A stretch of DNA of 64,000 nucleotides, taken from assembly GCA_014843695.1 (NCBI GenBank), contig CM026387.1, forward strand, positions 64,479,708 to 64,543,707, written 5' to 3'. Positions 1 to 11,314 of the stretch are shown here, one piece after another; the stretch's first letter is position 1, and every line of letters begins with the position of its first letter. The notes under the pieces are model-generated. The model did no database searches. It saw nothing but the letters and a program-made list of their open reading frames with translations, and had not been told where the DNA came from. The stretch comes from Archivesica marissinica (lineage: Eukaryota; Mollusca; Bivalvia; Venerida; Vesicomyidae). The translations under genes and the position numbers were made by a program.

Positions 1-2363
1 TATTGGACTGAATACGTCAATGTGAACGCTTTCGGACTGAACATGTCAATGTGAACGCTATTGGACTGAACATGTCAATGTGAACGCTATTGGACTGAAT
101 ACGTCAATGTGAACGCTTTCTGACTGAACATGTCAATGTGAACGCTATTGGACTGAATACGTCAATGTGAACGCTTTCTGACTGAACATGTCAATGTGAA
201 CGCTATTGGACTGAACATGTCAATGTGAACGCTATTGGACTGAATACGTCAATGTGAACGCTTTCGGACTGAACATGTCAATGTGAACGCTATTGGACTG
301 AATACGTCAATGTGAACGCTTTCTGACTGAACATGTCAATGTGAACGCTATTGGACTGAACATGTCAATGTGAACGCTATTGGACTGAATACGTCAATGT
401 GAACGCTTTCGGACTGAACATGTCAATGTGAACGCTATTGGACTGAATACGTCAATGTGAACGCTTTCGGACTGAACATGTCAATGTGAACGCTATTGGA
501 CTGAACATGTCAATGTGAACGCTATTGGACTGAATACGTCAATGTGAACGCTTTCGGACTTGATGCGTCAATGTGAACGCTTTCGGACTGAATACGTCAA
601 TGTGAACGCTTTCGGACTGAATACGTCAATGTGAACGCTTTCGGACTGAATACGTCAATGTGAACGCTTTCGGACTTGATGCGTCAATGTGAACGCTTTC
701 GGACTGAATACGTCAATGTGAACGCTTCGGACTGAATACGTCAATGTGAACGCTTTCTGACTGAATACGTTAATGTGAACGCTTTCGGACTGAACATGTC
801 AATGTGAACGCTTTCGGACTGAATACGTCAATGTGAACGCTTTCGGACTTGATGCGTCAATATGAACGCTTTCGGACTGAATACGTCAATGTGAACGCTT
901 TCGGACTTAATACGTCAATGTGAACGCTTTCTGACTGAATACGTTAATGTGAACGCTTTTGGACTGAATACGTCAATGTGGACGTTTTTGGACTGAATAC
1001 GTCAATGTGAACGCTTTCGGACTGGATACGTCAATATGAACGCTTTTGGACTGGATACGTCAATGTGAAGGCTTTCTGACTAAATACGTCAATGTGAACG
1101 CTGTCAATACGTCAATGTGAACGCTGTCGAACCCAATACGTCAATGTGAACGCTTTCGAACTCAATACGTCAATGTGAACGCTGTCGAACCCAATACGTC
1201 AATGTGAACGCTTTCGAACTGAATACGTCAATGTGACCGCTTTCGGACTGAATACGTCAATGTGAACGCTTTCGGACTGAATACGTCAATGTGACCGCTT
1301 TCAGACTGGATACGTTAATGTGAACGCTTTCGGACTGAATACGTCAATGTGACCGCTTTCGGACTGAATACGTTAATGTGAACGCTTTCTGACTCAATAC
1401 GTCAATGTGAACGCTTTCTGACTCAATACGCCAATGTGAACGCTTTCGAACTCAATACGTCAATGTGAACGCTTTCTGACTGAATACGTCAATGTGAACG
1501 CTTTCTGACTCAATACGTCAATGTGAACGCTTTCGGACTGAATACGTTAATGTGAAGGCTTTCGGACTGGATACGTCAATGTGACCGCTTTCGGACTGAA
1601 TACGTCAATGTGAACGCTTTCGGACTGAATACGTCAATGTGAACGCTTTCGGACTGGATACGTCAATGTGAACGCTTTCGGACTGGATACGTCAATGTGA
1701 ACGCTTTCGGACTGAATACATCAATGTGAACGCTTTTGGACTGAATACGTCAATGTGAACGCTTTCGGACTGAATACGTCAATGTGAACGCTTTCGGACT
1801 GGATACGTCAATGTGAACGCTTTCGGACTGAATACATCAATGTGACCGCTTTCGGACTGAATACGTCAATGTGAACGCTTTCTGACTCAATACGTCAATG
1901 TGAACGCTTTCTGACTCAATACGCCAATGTGAACGCTTTCGAACTCAATACGTCAATGTGAACGCTTTCTGACTGAATACGTCAATGTGAACGCTTTCTG
2001 ACTCAATACGTCAATGTGAACGCTTTCGGACTGAATACGTTAATGTGAAGGCTTTCGGACTGGATACGTTAATGTGACCGCTTTCGGACTGAATACGTCA
2101 ATGTGAACGCTTTCGGACTGAATACGTCAATGTGAACGCTTTCGGACTGGATACGTCAATGTGAACGCTTTCGGACTGAATACATCAATGTGAACGCTTT
2201 TGGACTGAATACGTCAATGTGAACGCTTTCGGACTGAATACGTCAATGTGAACGCTTTCGGACTGAACATGTCAATGTGAACGCTTTCGGAATGAATACG
2301 TCAATATGAACGCTTTCGGACTGAATACGCCAATGTGAACGCTTTCGGACTGAATACGCCAAT
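1..2363. repeat. 29-bp minisatellite array, about 80 copies, open at the left edge
   Basis: Tandem units of 29 bp with the core GAATACGTCAATGTGAACGC run from base 1, so the array continues outside the window. Two variants are mixed in the first 560 bp: one with AATACGTC and ending CTTTC, the other with ACATGTC and ending CTATT. Beyond that the CTTTC type dominates, with local variants (CCGCT, GGATACG, CTCAATACG, AACCCAATACG). The last units, near 2340-2363, pass directly into a foldback repeat. The short open frame on the minus strand near 2301-2492 crosses this junction and is not considered coding. Confidence 0.97.
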
Positions 2364-2364
2364 A

Positions 2365-2575
2365 GCGTCATTTATCACGTCCGTTAAATCCGATGTTCTG
2401 GCGTCATTTAGGGCACGGCAGCATCGTATTCTATCATAGCAATATTTTGTATTGGAAAGTCTAAAATAAACGAATGATCGGATTATATTCACTCATGAAC
2501 ATAGAAAGCTATTATTATCAATCATGACCCATCCTATCGTGATAATAATACTTACAATATTCATTCAGGTAATAT
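2365..2575. mobile_element. Foldback (MITE-like) element, diverged copy
   Basis: The stretch ATGAACATAGAAAGCTATTA near 2494 is matched in reverse complement by the TGATAATAATACTTACAAT region near 2541-2565, giving a hairpin. The whole segment resembles 34083-34372, which has cleaner arms; shared blocks are GCGTCATTTAT, CGAATGATCG and GTGATAATAAT. A third, half copy lies at 3900-4030. No coding capacity is seen. Confidence 0.65.
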
Positions 2576-2639
2576 AGAGAGATTAGTTGAAACATGATTT
2601 ATTTCAGTATTTTTACATGCACATAATAGAATTAACATT

Positions 2640-3592
2640 TTGCACATAAATTAATACTAATAGATTAGAACGAAAGAACACGTAAGCCTACCTTCTGTAT
2701 AGATTGATGGGGGGGGGGCTTCTGTATAGATTGAAGGGGTGGGGCCTTCTGTGTAGATTGAATGGGTGGGGGACATTCTGTATATATTATAGGGGGGGGG
2801 GGTGCGGAAACAAACACCCTACTGTTTATTTTATGCTTTCTAATACAACATAGAATGGTGGAACCTATGCTCGACGTATTCCTATGCTCGGCGTTTTTTC
2901 CCCATTTACATGGCTTTAAAATATTTATATAGTTTTAACCTATTTTCGGTGACAGAGGTGAAGCATGGTTCAATAGCATTCCGTTGTGCGTACATGTAGC
3001 CTACACTGTCACCTGACTGGTTCAGTAGCAGAATATAAACAGACAACTTGTTGGGAATTTCCCCCCACAGAAATGATGCGGTGCATGAGCATTTCAGGTA
3101 GCTATCCGAATTGGAAAAAAATGTACAAGTAACCAGAAAAAAGTTTCTTATGAGTTGTAATATTGTTAGTTATTGATGCAACTAAGTCAACATAATATAT
3201 TCAACATTTAAACGTGCATAGGTGTCTTTAGGTATCTAGTTCCCCATGGAAACAGGTGCCGTTGCAATAGCTGTATTTAGGCGCATGGTTACGTAATGAA
3301 GCTAAAATTTTCAACAACAATTTTATGAAAGTTGTGTTCACGACTTAAGAAAATAATAATATACGGCAAGTGCATTTAACTTTTTTTTTTATATGATATG
3401 TAGGATTTACGCCGAGCATAGGTTCCACCACTCGTAGAAATGTATCAGTGATATAAAGCGTGTTGTTACACAGGTTTGGAAGAAGTAAAGTAAAACATTG
3501 TCCTGATGTTCACTCCATTACCCTATACAGAAGGTCTGCTTACGTGTTCTTTCGTTCTAATCCCTTCCAGTCTATTGCTGTTAATTTATGTG
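2640..3592. mobile_element. Foldback element of about 950 bp with nested inverted repeats
   Basis: The outer arms near 2650-2702 and 3530-3592 are reverse complements; the best block, GAACGAAAGAACACGTAAGC at 2668, recurs inverted as GCTTACGTGTTCTTTCGTTC at 3540. A second inner pair is at 2853-2876 (GGTGGAACCTATGCTCG) and 3410-3434. No protein-coding frame is present between the arms, so this is a non-autonomous DNA element or a remnant. Clean target-site duplications were not found. Confidence 0.7.
2692..2802 (+). repeat. G-run tandem repeat inside the foldback, quadruplex-prone
   Basis: Three to four units of roughly 38 bp, each CTTCTGTATAGATTGA followed by a run of 7-10 G (some split by T). 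The first unit is the inner edge of the foldback arm. Four closely spaced G runs on one strand meet the usual G-quadruplex pattern. Confidence 0.8.
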
Positions 3593-3644
3593 TTCCTAGC
3601 CATAACAATTGAATAGAACGCTTACATGAACACTTACATACTCA

Positions 3645-3868
3645 ATTAGCGTGCTCGCTTCTCACCAATGCAACCTGGGTTCGATCCTCGGACCGGGAAG
3701 CTTGTGAGATTGTCGCCAGATCGGACAGGTGGGTTTTCTCCGGGTACTCCGGTTTCCTCCCACACGAATTACCACATTTACGCTGTCATCCGCGCCATCG
3801 AGAGTGATTAATATAAGTTGTTAAAGCTTGCTTCGCAATCGTTGTAAAATAAATAAAGTTAAACAATT
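3645..3868 (+). mobile_element. SINE-3 copy (tRNA-like head truncated)
   Basis: It begins inside the tRNA-related head (TTAGCGTGCTCGCTTCTCACC) and contains a B-box-like GGGTTCGATCCTCGGACC. It ends with GAGAGTGATTAATATAAGTT and CTTGCTTCGCAATCG followed by AAATAAA. The same 3' end is found on SINE-1. The middle TCCGGTTTCCTCCCACACG is also present inverted in the fuller copy at 36056-36304. A SINE has no protein; it relies on a LINE reverse transcriptase. Confidence 0.8.
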
Positions 3869-3899
3869 TTATATATTATAGTTCATTTATGTGACTGGT

Positions 3900-4035
3900 G
3901 GAATTATATGTGCAATGGAAGCTAGCACCACTCGTGTTAATAATGCTTTCAATGTTCGTTCGGTGAAATCAAATACACTAAAACATCAAATATATCGTGT
4001 ATCTAAATACAATACCCGTCGGAAATATTATTGTT
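3900..4035. mobile_element. Half copy of the foldback seen at 34.1 kb
   Basis: The segment CTCGTGTTAATAATGCTTTC at about 3931 and the following ATGTTCGTTCGGTGAAATCA match the right arm of the element at 34296-34372. The left arm is not recognisable. Confidence 0.5.
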
Positions 4036-4192
4036 TATTGCTTTGTGAAACATTTTAACTCTTTAATTATAAAATATGTTATGTCATACGTCTCCATGTT
4101 TTTGACTCGGTAAGGTTTTAAGAACAAAGCATGTGTTAGATTCCCCGTATGGCACTAATACTATTAACAGTCTTTCAGATCGGACTTTAAAC

Positions 4193-4824
4193 TGGCTGCT
4201 TAATACAGGTTAGCTGCTGAATACAGGTTGGCTGCTTAATACAGGTTGGCTGCTTAATACAGATTGGCTGCTTAATACAGGATAGTTGCTTAATACAGGT
4301 TAGCTGCTTAATACAGGTTAGCTGCTTAAAACAGGTTGACTGCTTATTACATGTTAGCTGCTTAATACAGGTTGCCTGCTTAATATAGGTTAGCTGTTTA
4401 ATGCAGGTTGACTGCTTAATACAGGTTAGCTGCTTAATACAGGTTAGCTGCTTAATACAGGTTGACTGCTTAATACAGGTTGACTGCTTAATACAGGTTG
4501 ACTGCTTAATACAGGTTGCTTGCTTAATACAGGTTGCCTGCTTAATACAGGTTAGCTGCTTAATACAGGTTAGCTGCTTAATACAGGTTGACTGCTTAAT
4601 ACAGGTTGACTGCTTAATACAGGTTAGCTGCTTAATACAGGTTGGCTGCTTAATACAGGTTGACTGCTTAATACAGGTTAGCTGCTTAATACAGGTTGGC
4701 TGCTTAATAAGGTTAGCTGCTTAATAGCTGCTTAATACAGGTTAGCCGCTTAATACAGGTTAGCCGCTTAATACAGGTTAGCTGCTTAATGGGTGTGACC
4801 ACTAACATAGGTTTGACTGTACTG
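4193..4824. repeat. 18-bp minisatellite ending in a transposon-like terminus
   Basis: About 33 units of TTAATACAGGTTGGCTGC-type sequence (variants TTAGC, TTGAC, TTGCC). The period is 18 bp, so one frame reads a repeating 6-residue CLIQVD peptide across 4401-4724; this is a consequence of the repeat. The array is followed at 4807-4824 by ATAGGTTTGACTGTACTG, the inverse of the CAGTCAAACCTGT block at 48232. The units themselves (TTAATACAGGTT) resemble this terminus, so the array looks like an amplified subterminal repeat of a DNA transposon. Confidence 0.9.
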
Positions 4825-4993
4825 TAAATGCATTTTATGGGTATTTATTCTGAATGCCCAGACGTTATATTATGCTATGATATAAATAGTGTTCTACCTT
4901 TCACGAGTATGTATTGTATTGGACATTTATTTACAAACTTCAGGGTATATCAGTCAATATATATTTGGGAGGAGAGTGCGAGATACAGAAAAC

Positions 4994-6296
4994 GCACTGG
5001 TTCCAGGAGCATCCCTGGTTCCACGCACTGGTTCCAGGAGCATCCCTGGTTCCACGCACTGGTTCCAGGAGCATCGCTGGTTCCATGCACTGGTTCCAGG
5101 AGCATCCCTGGTTCCATGAGCATCCCTGGTTCCAGGAGCATCCCTGGTTCCACGCACTGGTTCCAAAAGCATCACTGGTTCCATGCACTGGTTCCAGGAG
5201 CATCACTGGTTCCATGCACTGGTTCCAGGAGCATCCCTGGTTCCACGCACTGGTTCCAGGAGCATCCCTGGTTCCACGCACTGGTTCCAGGAGCATCCCT
5301 GGTTCCAGGAGCATCCCTGGTTCCACGCACTGGTTCCAGGAACATCACTGGTTCCACGCACTGGTTCCAGGAGCATCCCTGGTTCCACGCACTGGTTCCA
5401 GGAGCATCCCTGGTTCCACGCACTGGTTCCAGGAGCATCCCTGGTTCCACGCACTGGTTCCATGAGCATCACTGGTTCCACGCACTGGTTCCAGGAGCAT
5501 CCCTGGTTCCACGCACTGGTTCCAGGAGCATCCCTGGTTCCACGCACTGGTTCCAGGAGCATCCCTGGTTCCATGCACTGGTTCCAGGAGCATCACTGGT
5601 TCCACGCACTGGTTCCATGAGCATCCCTGGTTCCACGCACTGGTTCCAAGAGCATCACTGGTTCCACGCACGGGTTCCAAGAGCATCCCTGGTTCCACGC
5701 ACGGGTTCCAGGAGCATCACTGGTTCCACCCACGGGTTCCAAGAGCATCACTGGTTCCACGCACGGGTTCCAAGAACATCACTGGTTCCACGCACGGGTT
5801 TCAAAAGCATCACTGGTTCCACGCACGGTTCCAAGAGCATCACTGGTTCCATGCACTGGTTCCAAGAGCATCACTGTTTCCACGCACGGGTTCCAAGAGC
5901 ATCCCTGGTTCCACGCACTGGTTCCAAGAGCATCACTGGTTCCACGCACTGGTTCCAGGAGCATCCCTGGTTCCATGCACTGGTTCCAGGAGCATCCCTG
6001 GTTCCACGCACTGGTCCAGGAGCATCCCTGGTTCCACGCACTGGTTCCAGGAGCATCCCTGGTTCCACGCACTGGTTCCAGGAGCATCCCTGGTTCCACG
6101 CACTGGTTTCAGGAGCATCCCTGGTTCCACGCACTGGTTCCAGGAGCATCCCTGGTTCCATGAGCATCCCTGGTTCCACGCACTGGTTTCAGGAGCATCC
6201 CTGGTTCCACGCACTGGTTCCAGGAGCATCCCTGGTTCCATGAGCATCACTGGTTCCATGCACTGGTTCCAGGAGCATCCCTGGTTCCACGCACTA
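4994..6296. repeat. 31-bp minisatellite array, about 42 copies
   Basis: The unit reads CACTGGTTCCAGGAGCATCC followed by CTGGTTCCACG. A 31-bp period is not a multiple of three, so each frame cycles through all three readings with a 31-residue super-period. The unit lacks stops on both strands, producing overlapping open frames, the longest about 470 codons (4828-6243, starting in unique DNA). Nothing else, such as codon bias, a splice signal or a domain, supports translation. Internal duplications of 14-17 bp occur near 5110 and 5305. Confidence 0.95.
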
Positions 6297-7032
6297 TCTT
6301 GTACCTCAGTTTATAGTCCCGTCCGTCCCAATTACTGTTAATGATATTGTGGTCAGCGTCGAACTCAAGACCTCTGTATTTGCACTCCTACATGTTACTC
6401 GTTTAACTTCTGATCCGCCCATCAACTAGTATTCAAATGAGATGAAAAATGCTGCACAATTCTTCACATTCATAGTCCCGGCTCAGACAATGGTGGCATG
6501 GGTATGCTGCATATGATAATCTCGACTGCTACCTAATTATTAGTCATCTGCAGATGTCGCTATTGCAGATTTTACAGGTCCCTTGTCAATTGGAAGTAGC
6601 AGGTGTAATGTTTCACTTGAAATTAGATTGTTATACACTGAAAAGTCTCCATTTCAAATTAAAGGCGTAAGCATCAGAATGCGTGTACAAACGTTGAAAC
6701 ATGATCCTTAACTACAAACCCGACTGGAAATAGCTGTCGATCAAGCGTCCGCAATACACCGATGTTAGAGGTTTGAATTTCATGGCGGTAATAATTTGAA
6801 ACCAGAACGAGGCCTAGTTGTGTCGTTTGCTGCAGATACGCGATCAATTAGATAGACAGCTCCATGGACGTCAAGCTATGTTCAAAGGTCCGTCGGAGAA
6901 AGATACTGGGTATCGTTTTACAGTATAAAGAATAAATACACGGTTTCTTCTCAGCAAAGTGAGACCAAATCTCGACATAATTAAAACACGTTTAAGTCTC
7001 TTTTGACATTATAAATGATAGTGTATCTTTAG
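6297..7032. other. Unique-looking DNA, nothing recognised
   Basis: No long open frame, tandem repeat, hairpin or known repeat family was recognised between the 31-bp array and the first SINE-1 copy. Confidence 0.5.
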
Positions 7033-7264
7033 TTTATACAAATTTATTTGAGCTCGATTGCGAAACAAGTTCTTTCAACTTCTCACATACTCACTCTCGA
7101 GACCTCATTCCCGATGGAATCCATCGCCACGAGGGAGAGGGAAGAAGCAACGTGGAATTTAAATACCTTGCCTAAGGGCACAATCGTAACGGCTCCAGCG
7201 GGGCTCGAACTCCGGACATTTCGCACCTGAAGCGAACGCTCATCCACTGCGCTATCACGACTTT
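7033..7264 (-). mobile_element. SINE-1 copy, nearly full length
   Basis: Read on the minus strand it has a tRNA-like head (A-box region TAGCGCAGTGG, B-box-like GAGTTCGAGCCCC), a body beginning GCCGTTACGATTGTGCCC and a 3' end CTTGTTTCGCAATCGAGC with AAATAAA. The anticodon-arm equivalent reads TTCGC, TTCAGGT, GCGAA, i.e. a CAG loop, but the short variable arm does not fit a real tRNA-Leu. The tail matches SINE-3. Confidence 0.85.
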
Positions 7265-7509
7265 CCAATTATGCACGTATTGTGTGTATCTTTTTTCCAT
7301 ATCAGCAAACTATTATTATTATCGTAAAATAAGCGGAAATAACATGCCGTATAACTTCGATTAACGTCTCAGACGAAATCGTACGATTTCATAATACGAA
7401 AAGCGACTGACATGTTACATGTATACACTAAATGCTGTAATACAGCACACTACTAATCTATATTTCTCATCTCTACGTACTAGTGTTATTGAATAAAACG
7501 GATCTGTAT

Positions 7510-8008
7510 CGTTTATTTATCGTCGCTATCGGTTACCCATATGAGTGACGCCTCCTTAAGAGATTAGTCATTTTAGAGTTTTGGAGGATAGTGCAGTGAT
7601 ACAGACAGAGACCCATTGCAGTGTCTCCTCTGGTTCTTTTACGTGCACGGTGTACAGCACCGACACGAGACATCGGTTTAAAGAAAGACTGCAGTGGATG
7701 CGCGTTCGCTTCAGGTGCGAAAGGTCCGGAGTTCGAGCCCCACTGGAGCCGTTACGATTGTGCCCTTAGGCAAGGCATTTAAATTCCACGTTGCCTATTA
7801 TCTCTCCCTCGTGGCGATGGATTCCATCAGGAATGAGGTCTCGAGAGTGATTTATATAAGTTGAAATAACTTGTTTCGCAATCGAGCTAAAAATAAATTT
7901 GTATAAACAAAGAGAGGCTATTAATTGTATTAGGGTCAGACGGGATATCGAACCTGCGATCCCTGGCTTACCAGTCAGGCGTGTTACCACTGGACTACAG
8001 ATCCGTCC
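7510..8008 (-). mobile_element. SINE-2 copy split by a SINE-1 insertion
   Basis: The 3' part of a minus-strand SINE-2 occupies 7510-7690 and its tRNA-like head occupies about 7911-8008. Between them lies a plus-strand SINE-1. Joining the two flanks restores the usual SINE-2 order. The duplicated target is decayed: GAAAGACTG on the left, AGAGAGGCT on the right. This dates SINE-2 insertion before that of this SINE-1. Confidence 0.85.
7691..7910 (+). mobile_element. SINE-1 nested in SINE-2
   Basis: It starts within the tRNA-like head at CAGTGGATGCGCGTTCGC, so about 12 bp of the 5' end are missing. It contains GAGTTCGAGCCCC, the GCCGTTACGATTGTGCCC body and the CTTGTTTCGCAATCGAGC 3' end. Confidence 0.85.
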
Positions 8009-8704
8009 GAAGGAATATGGTGCTACAACGTTATGCTCGATTTAAAATATCTAATTTTACACGGAATCTAAAACAATTGAATTCCAACATTGCTCGGCAT
8101 GTTGTCTGTATACGCAAAGAAGGAATTGACCGTGTTTAAATCTGCAATCAAACATTTAAAAAATAGCACCAAGCATGTTTGCACGTTTAGATATTTTGGT
8201 CATGTTAGAATATAAATACTATTTGTATTTGTGTTCTTTATAGTCGAATAAAACAAGGTTTGTCGTTCTGAGCGCCGGAATCTTTTTATCACACACGTTT
8301 GGTTGTATTCAGTGTAATACAGTCATCTCATAATTTCCTATATGTACACACGTGTACAAGCACATGGAAGGATTCTGATTGGTTGAGAGAATAATCCTTA
8401 TAATTTGTAAATTAAACTTTACGGTATGCATATTTCTATTTGAATTGGTACATAACATTAACGGTAAGACAAACTACGATTTCACAGAAGTATTGACGCA
8501 ATTATAACGCTGTTTAAAACATAAATATAGCGCTGCTTTGCGTAGTGACGTCATGGTAATTTAGCGACGTCATGACAATTTGAGCTGCTAGTTGGTGCCA
8601 AAATGAAAGAAGCAGCGTTATTTTGTGCAAAACCCCAATATGGTATTGTGATAAAAATAGATCTTAGATTTTAGATTGTATATCAGAGTTTATGTAGACA
8701 TTGT
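8009..8704. other. AT-rich DNA, nothing recognised
   Basis: No coding frame or repeat family recognised. A short inverted pair (AGCGCTGCTTT near 8531 and GAAGCAGCGTT near 8610) may be a decayed hairpin. Confidence 0.4.
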
Positions 8705-8854
8705 ATATTCACCGGAACTTGAAATTGTATCCATAAGCCACCAAAGGTCTCGTACCTCTATCCTAAGATCCCCTCACTTTTTAATAGAGTCCTAGGATAG
8801 AGGTACGAGACCTTTGGTGGCTTATGGATAACATTTCAAGTTCCTGTGGTATAT
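8705..8854. mobile_element. Near-perfect hairpin, 64-bp arms
   Basis: The left arm 8705-8768 and right arm 8790-8854 are reverse complements with few mismatches (CCATAAGCCACCAAAGGTCT against AGACCTTTGGTGGCTTATGG), around a 21-bp loop. It is typical of a short foldback MITE, or of an inverted duplication. No open frame. Confidence 0.8.
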
Positions 8855-9499
8855 TGTTGTTTGTATTCATGTATATTTGTAATTTGTGTACTTAAATGAA
8901 TAATAAAATACAAAAAGCCAAAACAAACAACAAATTGATTTTACACTCGTGGTGATTTAATACAATATGTTATGAAATTCGTTTTGGAATTTTGCTATTT
9001 AGCTCGCTAAAAGGCTCGCTTAATATAAAATAGGGTATGAAATTACCACTCCTGTAAGATCCTATGCATATTGGCATAATGAAGGCTTTTAATGGTCTTA
9101 GACTAACATACATGCGGTAATCAGACACTTTCTATTCATTCTCACTAATGAATTACCTTCCCTCAGAATATATCAGGTTTACTTTTCTAAGAAATCAAAC
9201 TCGCAGTGAACTGCACGCTAAATTTAAGACGCACGTTGTGAGATTTTGTCCTGTCTCGAATTACTGTTTGACGTAAGGGTTTCAATTATTCACATAACAC
9301 CTAAGTCAGTTAATCTTACATGCTAGTCATCCTTTCCGACACAACGCATTACGTTACATTTGGTTTAAACATATTTATTTTCTATCATGTACATGATTAT
9401 TTACAACAATTAAAATCAGGAATTGGACAGAAAGCTATACAGCTTATGGTTGTCCTCTCCCTCCTAAATAATGTACGCAAGCATTTCATCTCATTTTCA
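8855..9499. other. Unique-looking DNA, nothing recognised
   Basis: The 68-codon open frame at 9320-9526 ends inside a SINE-2 fragment and shows no recognisable domain; it is not called as a gene. Confidence 0.4.
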
Positions 9500-9568
9500 T
9501 TTTACGTGCATCTGAAAGACTGTTAATTTTATTATGGTCAGACGAGGGCTCGAACCGCGTATGCCAGT
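9500..9568 (-). mobile_element. SINE-2 fragment with internal deletion
   Basis: TTTACGTGCA is joined directly to TCTGAAAGACTGTTAATTTT, so about 55 bp of the body are missing. The head is reduced to GGTCAGACGAGGGCTCGAAC. Confidence 0.75.
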
Positions 9569-9841
9569 GTGAACTTTCGCAATAAAACATAGTTCCGGAA
9601 TAATTGTCAAGTTAGTTTCTGTGTGCTGTCAAGATTAAAACCGACAGACAAAACAAATTCATTTAGAACATAAAATTATTAACTGTTTGTGGTTGTCAGA
9701 AAATATCTAAAATATAACAGTACACCAACCTGCGGCGGAATATGAAACAAGACTAGTTTGACTACGGTGACATATAGATGAGAAAGAGCTCAATCATTCA
9801 TTGGATAATCGTAAAAGAAACTCTTTTCCAACTAGTTTTTT

Positions 9842-10071
9842 TATACAAATTTATTTTAGCTCGATTGCGAAACAAGTTCTTATAACTTATATTATACTTA
9901 TATTCGATACCTCATTCCTGATGGAATCCATCGCCACGAGGTAGAGAGAAGAGGCATGTGGAATTTAAATGCCTTGCCTAAGGACACAATCGTAACGGCT
10001 CCAGCGGGGCTCGAACTCCGGGCCTTTCGCACGTGAAGCGAACGCTCTACCACTGAGCTATCACGACTTCC
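9842..10071 (-). mobile_element. SINE-1 copy, nearly full length
   Basis: Minus-strand copy with the CTCGATTGCGAAACAAG 3' end at the left and the tRNA-like head, including GAGCTATCACGACTTCC, at the right. Confidence 0.85.
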
Positions 10072-10289
10072 AACTTGTTTGTCATAGGCAGTGAGTTAGT
10101 ATGACGAACCCTCCCCCATGGGAGAAGGATTCTAGACGTAGTTTTTCTGAAAGACCAATACCTGTGGAGTATTTTCGTTTTCTGCCATCTGCGCGTTGGG
10201 GCTTTATTTACGTTACTCTCTTTTAAATACGTTACTATATTTTCCAACTTGTTTGTCACCAATTATTGCGTGTTCGTCTTTTTGGTGTT

Positions 10290-10573
10290 TTTACGTTTAT
10301 TTATCGTCGCTACCGGTTGCCCATATGAGCGACGCCTCCTGAAGAGATTAGTCATTTTAGATGTTGGAGGATAGTGCAATGATACAGACAGAGACCCATT
10401 CCTGAATCTCCTCTGATTCGTTTACATGCACGGTGTAAAGCACCGACACGAGACCTCGGTTTAATGTCCCATCTGAAAGACTGTTAATTTTATTAAGGTC
10501 AGACGAGGGTTCGAACCTGCGATCCCTGGATTACCAATTGAGCGTGTTACCACTAGACTACAGATCCGTCTGT
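10290..10573 (-). mobile_element. SINE-2 copy, full length
   Basis: Reading the minus strand: tRNA-like head, then CCTTAATAAAATTAACAG, the body ending CGTCGCTCATATGGGCAACC, and the terminal GGTAGCGACGATAAATAAAC. The head of this family has an anticodon arm with loop CTGGTAA (GGT, a tRNA-Thr-like reading) in better copies. Confidence 0.88.
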
Positions 10574-11314
10574 TAATGACTTTTAATATTAGCCCCTCCC
10601 TTACTGCATTTTGCCATACAAGGACTGAACGTTTTTTTTATCAAACGAAGATTTATGTCTAGAATTTCTATTCTCAAGAAATTAATTATGATTCTAAAAT
10701 CTGGACAGAAATCCATACCCAGACAATGATATACTATTACCGTGAACTTCATTTCTACAATTTCTGCATTACAAATGGTTCGTGTCTGATAATATACATT
10801 GATGTGACCTTTGTCTATTGTTAGACATTACTGCACAAATAGCATAGCTTTGTATTTTCGAATAACAATATATTATTCTTATCTATATACTCGACTTGAT
10901 ATGCCACACTCAGTATCAAATCTTCATCCGTATAGCTTATTGAAGGAAGAATGGACAGTTTATGTATTCAATTACACGGCATTTTATTTTTGTTGGGAAT
11001 ACATCCATCGTGAAATACTTATGTGCAGGTATTGCGTTACTTTCATAGCCGCTAATTAAATGATATTCATACATCAGATTAGTTTTTTTCTAATACGTGA
11101 TCAAAATACATACGGGTGTCATATCCTTTGTAACGAATCTTGAAAATTGCCGTCTGCTGAATCACGAATCATTTGCATAATTGTACCTAAACATTTGCAG
11201 TTATATAATACCTCAGATCAAAATTCGAAACTCGGTGTCACGACTTTTGTGTCAAGTTCCCACTGCTGTTCTCTGTTAACAATTGTGGCGAGGATTCCTT
11301 ACAGACACACCGAG
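10574..11314. other. AT-rich DNA, nothing recognised
   Basis: An 82-codon open frame at 10811-11059 has no domain or splice context that would support it. Otherwise featureless up to the array. Confidence 0.4.

Noticed and set aside
1..2363. CRISPR-like regularly spaced repeats
   Set aside because: Units are directly adjacent with no unique spacers, and the genome context is eukaryotic.
4828..6243. 471-codon open frame with a 31-residue repeat
   Set aside because: It is the 31-bp minisatellite read through in a unit without stops; similar frames are open on both strands, and no domain or start context supports it.
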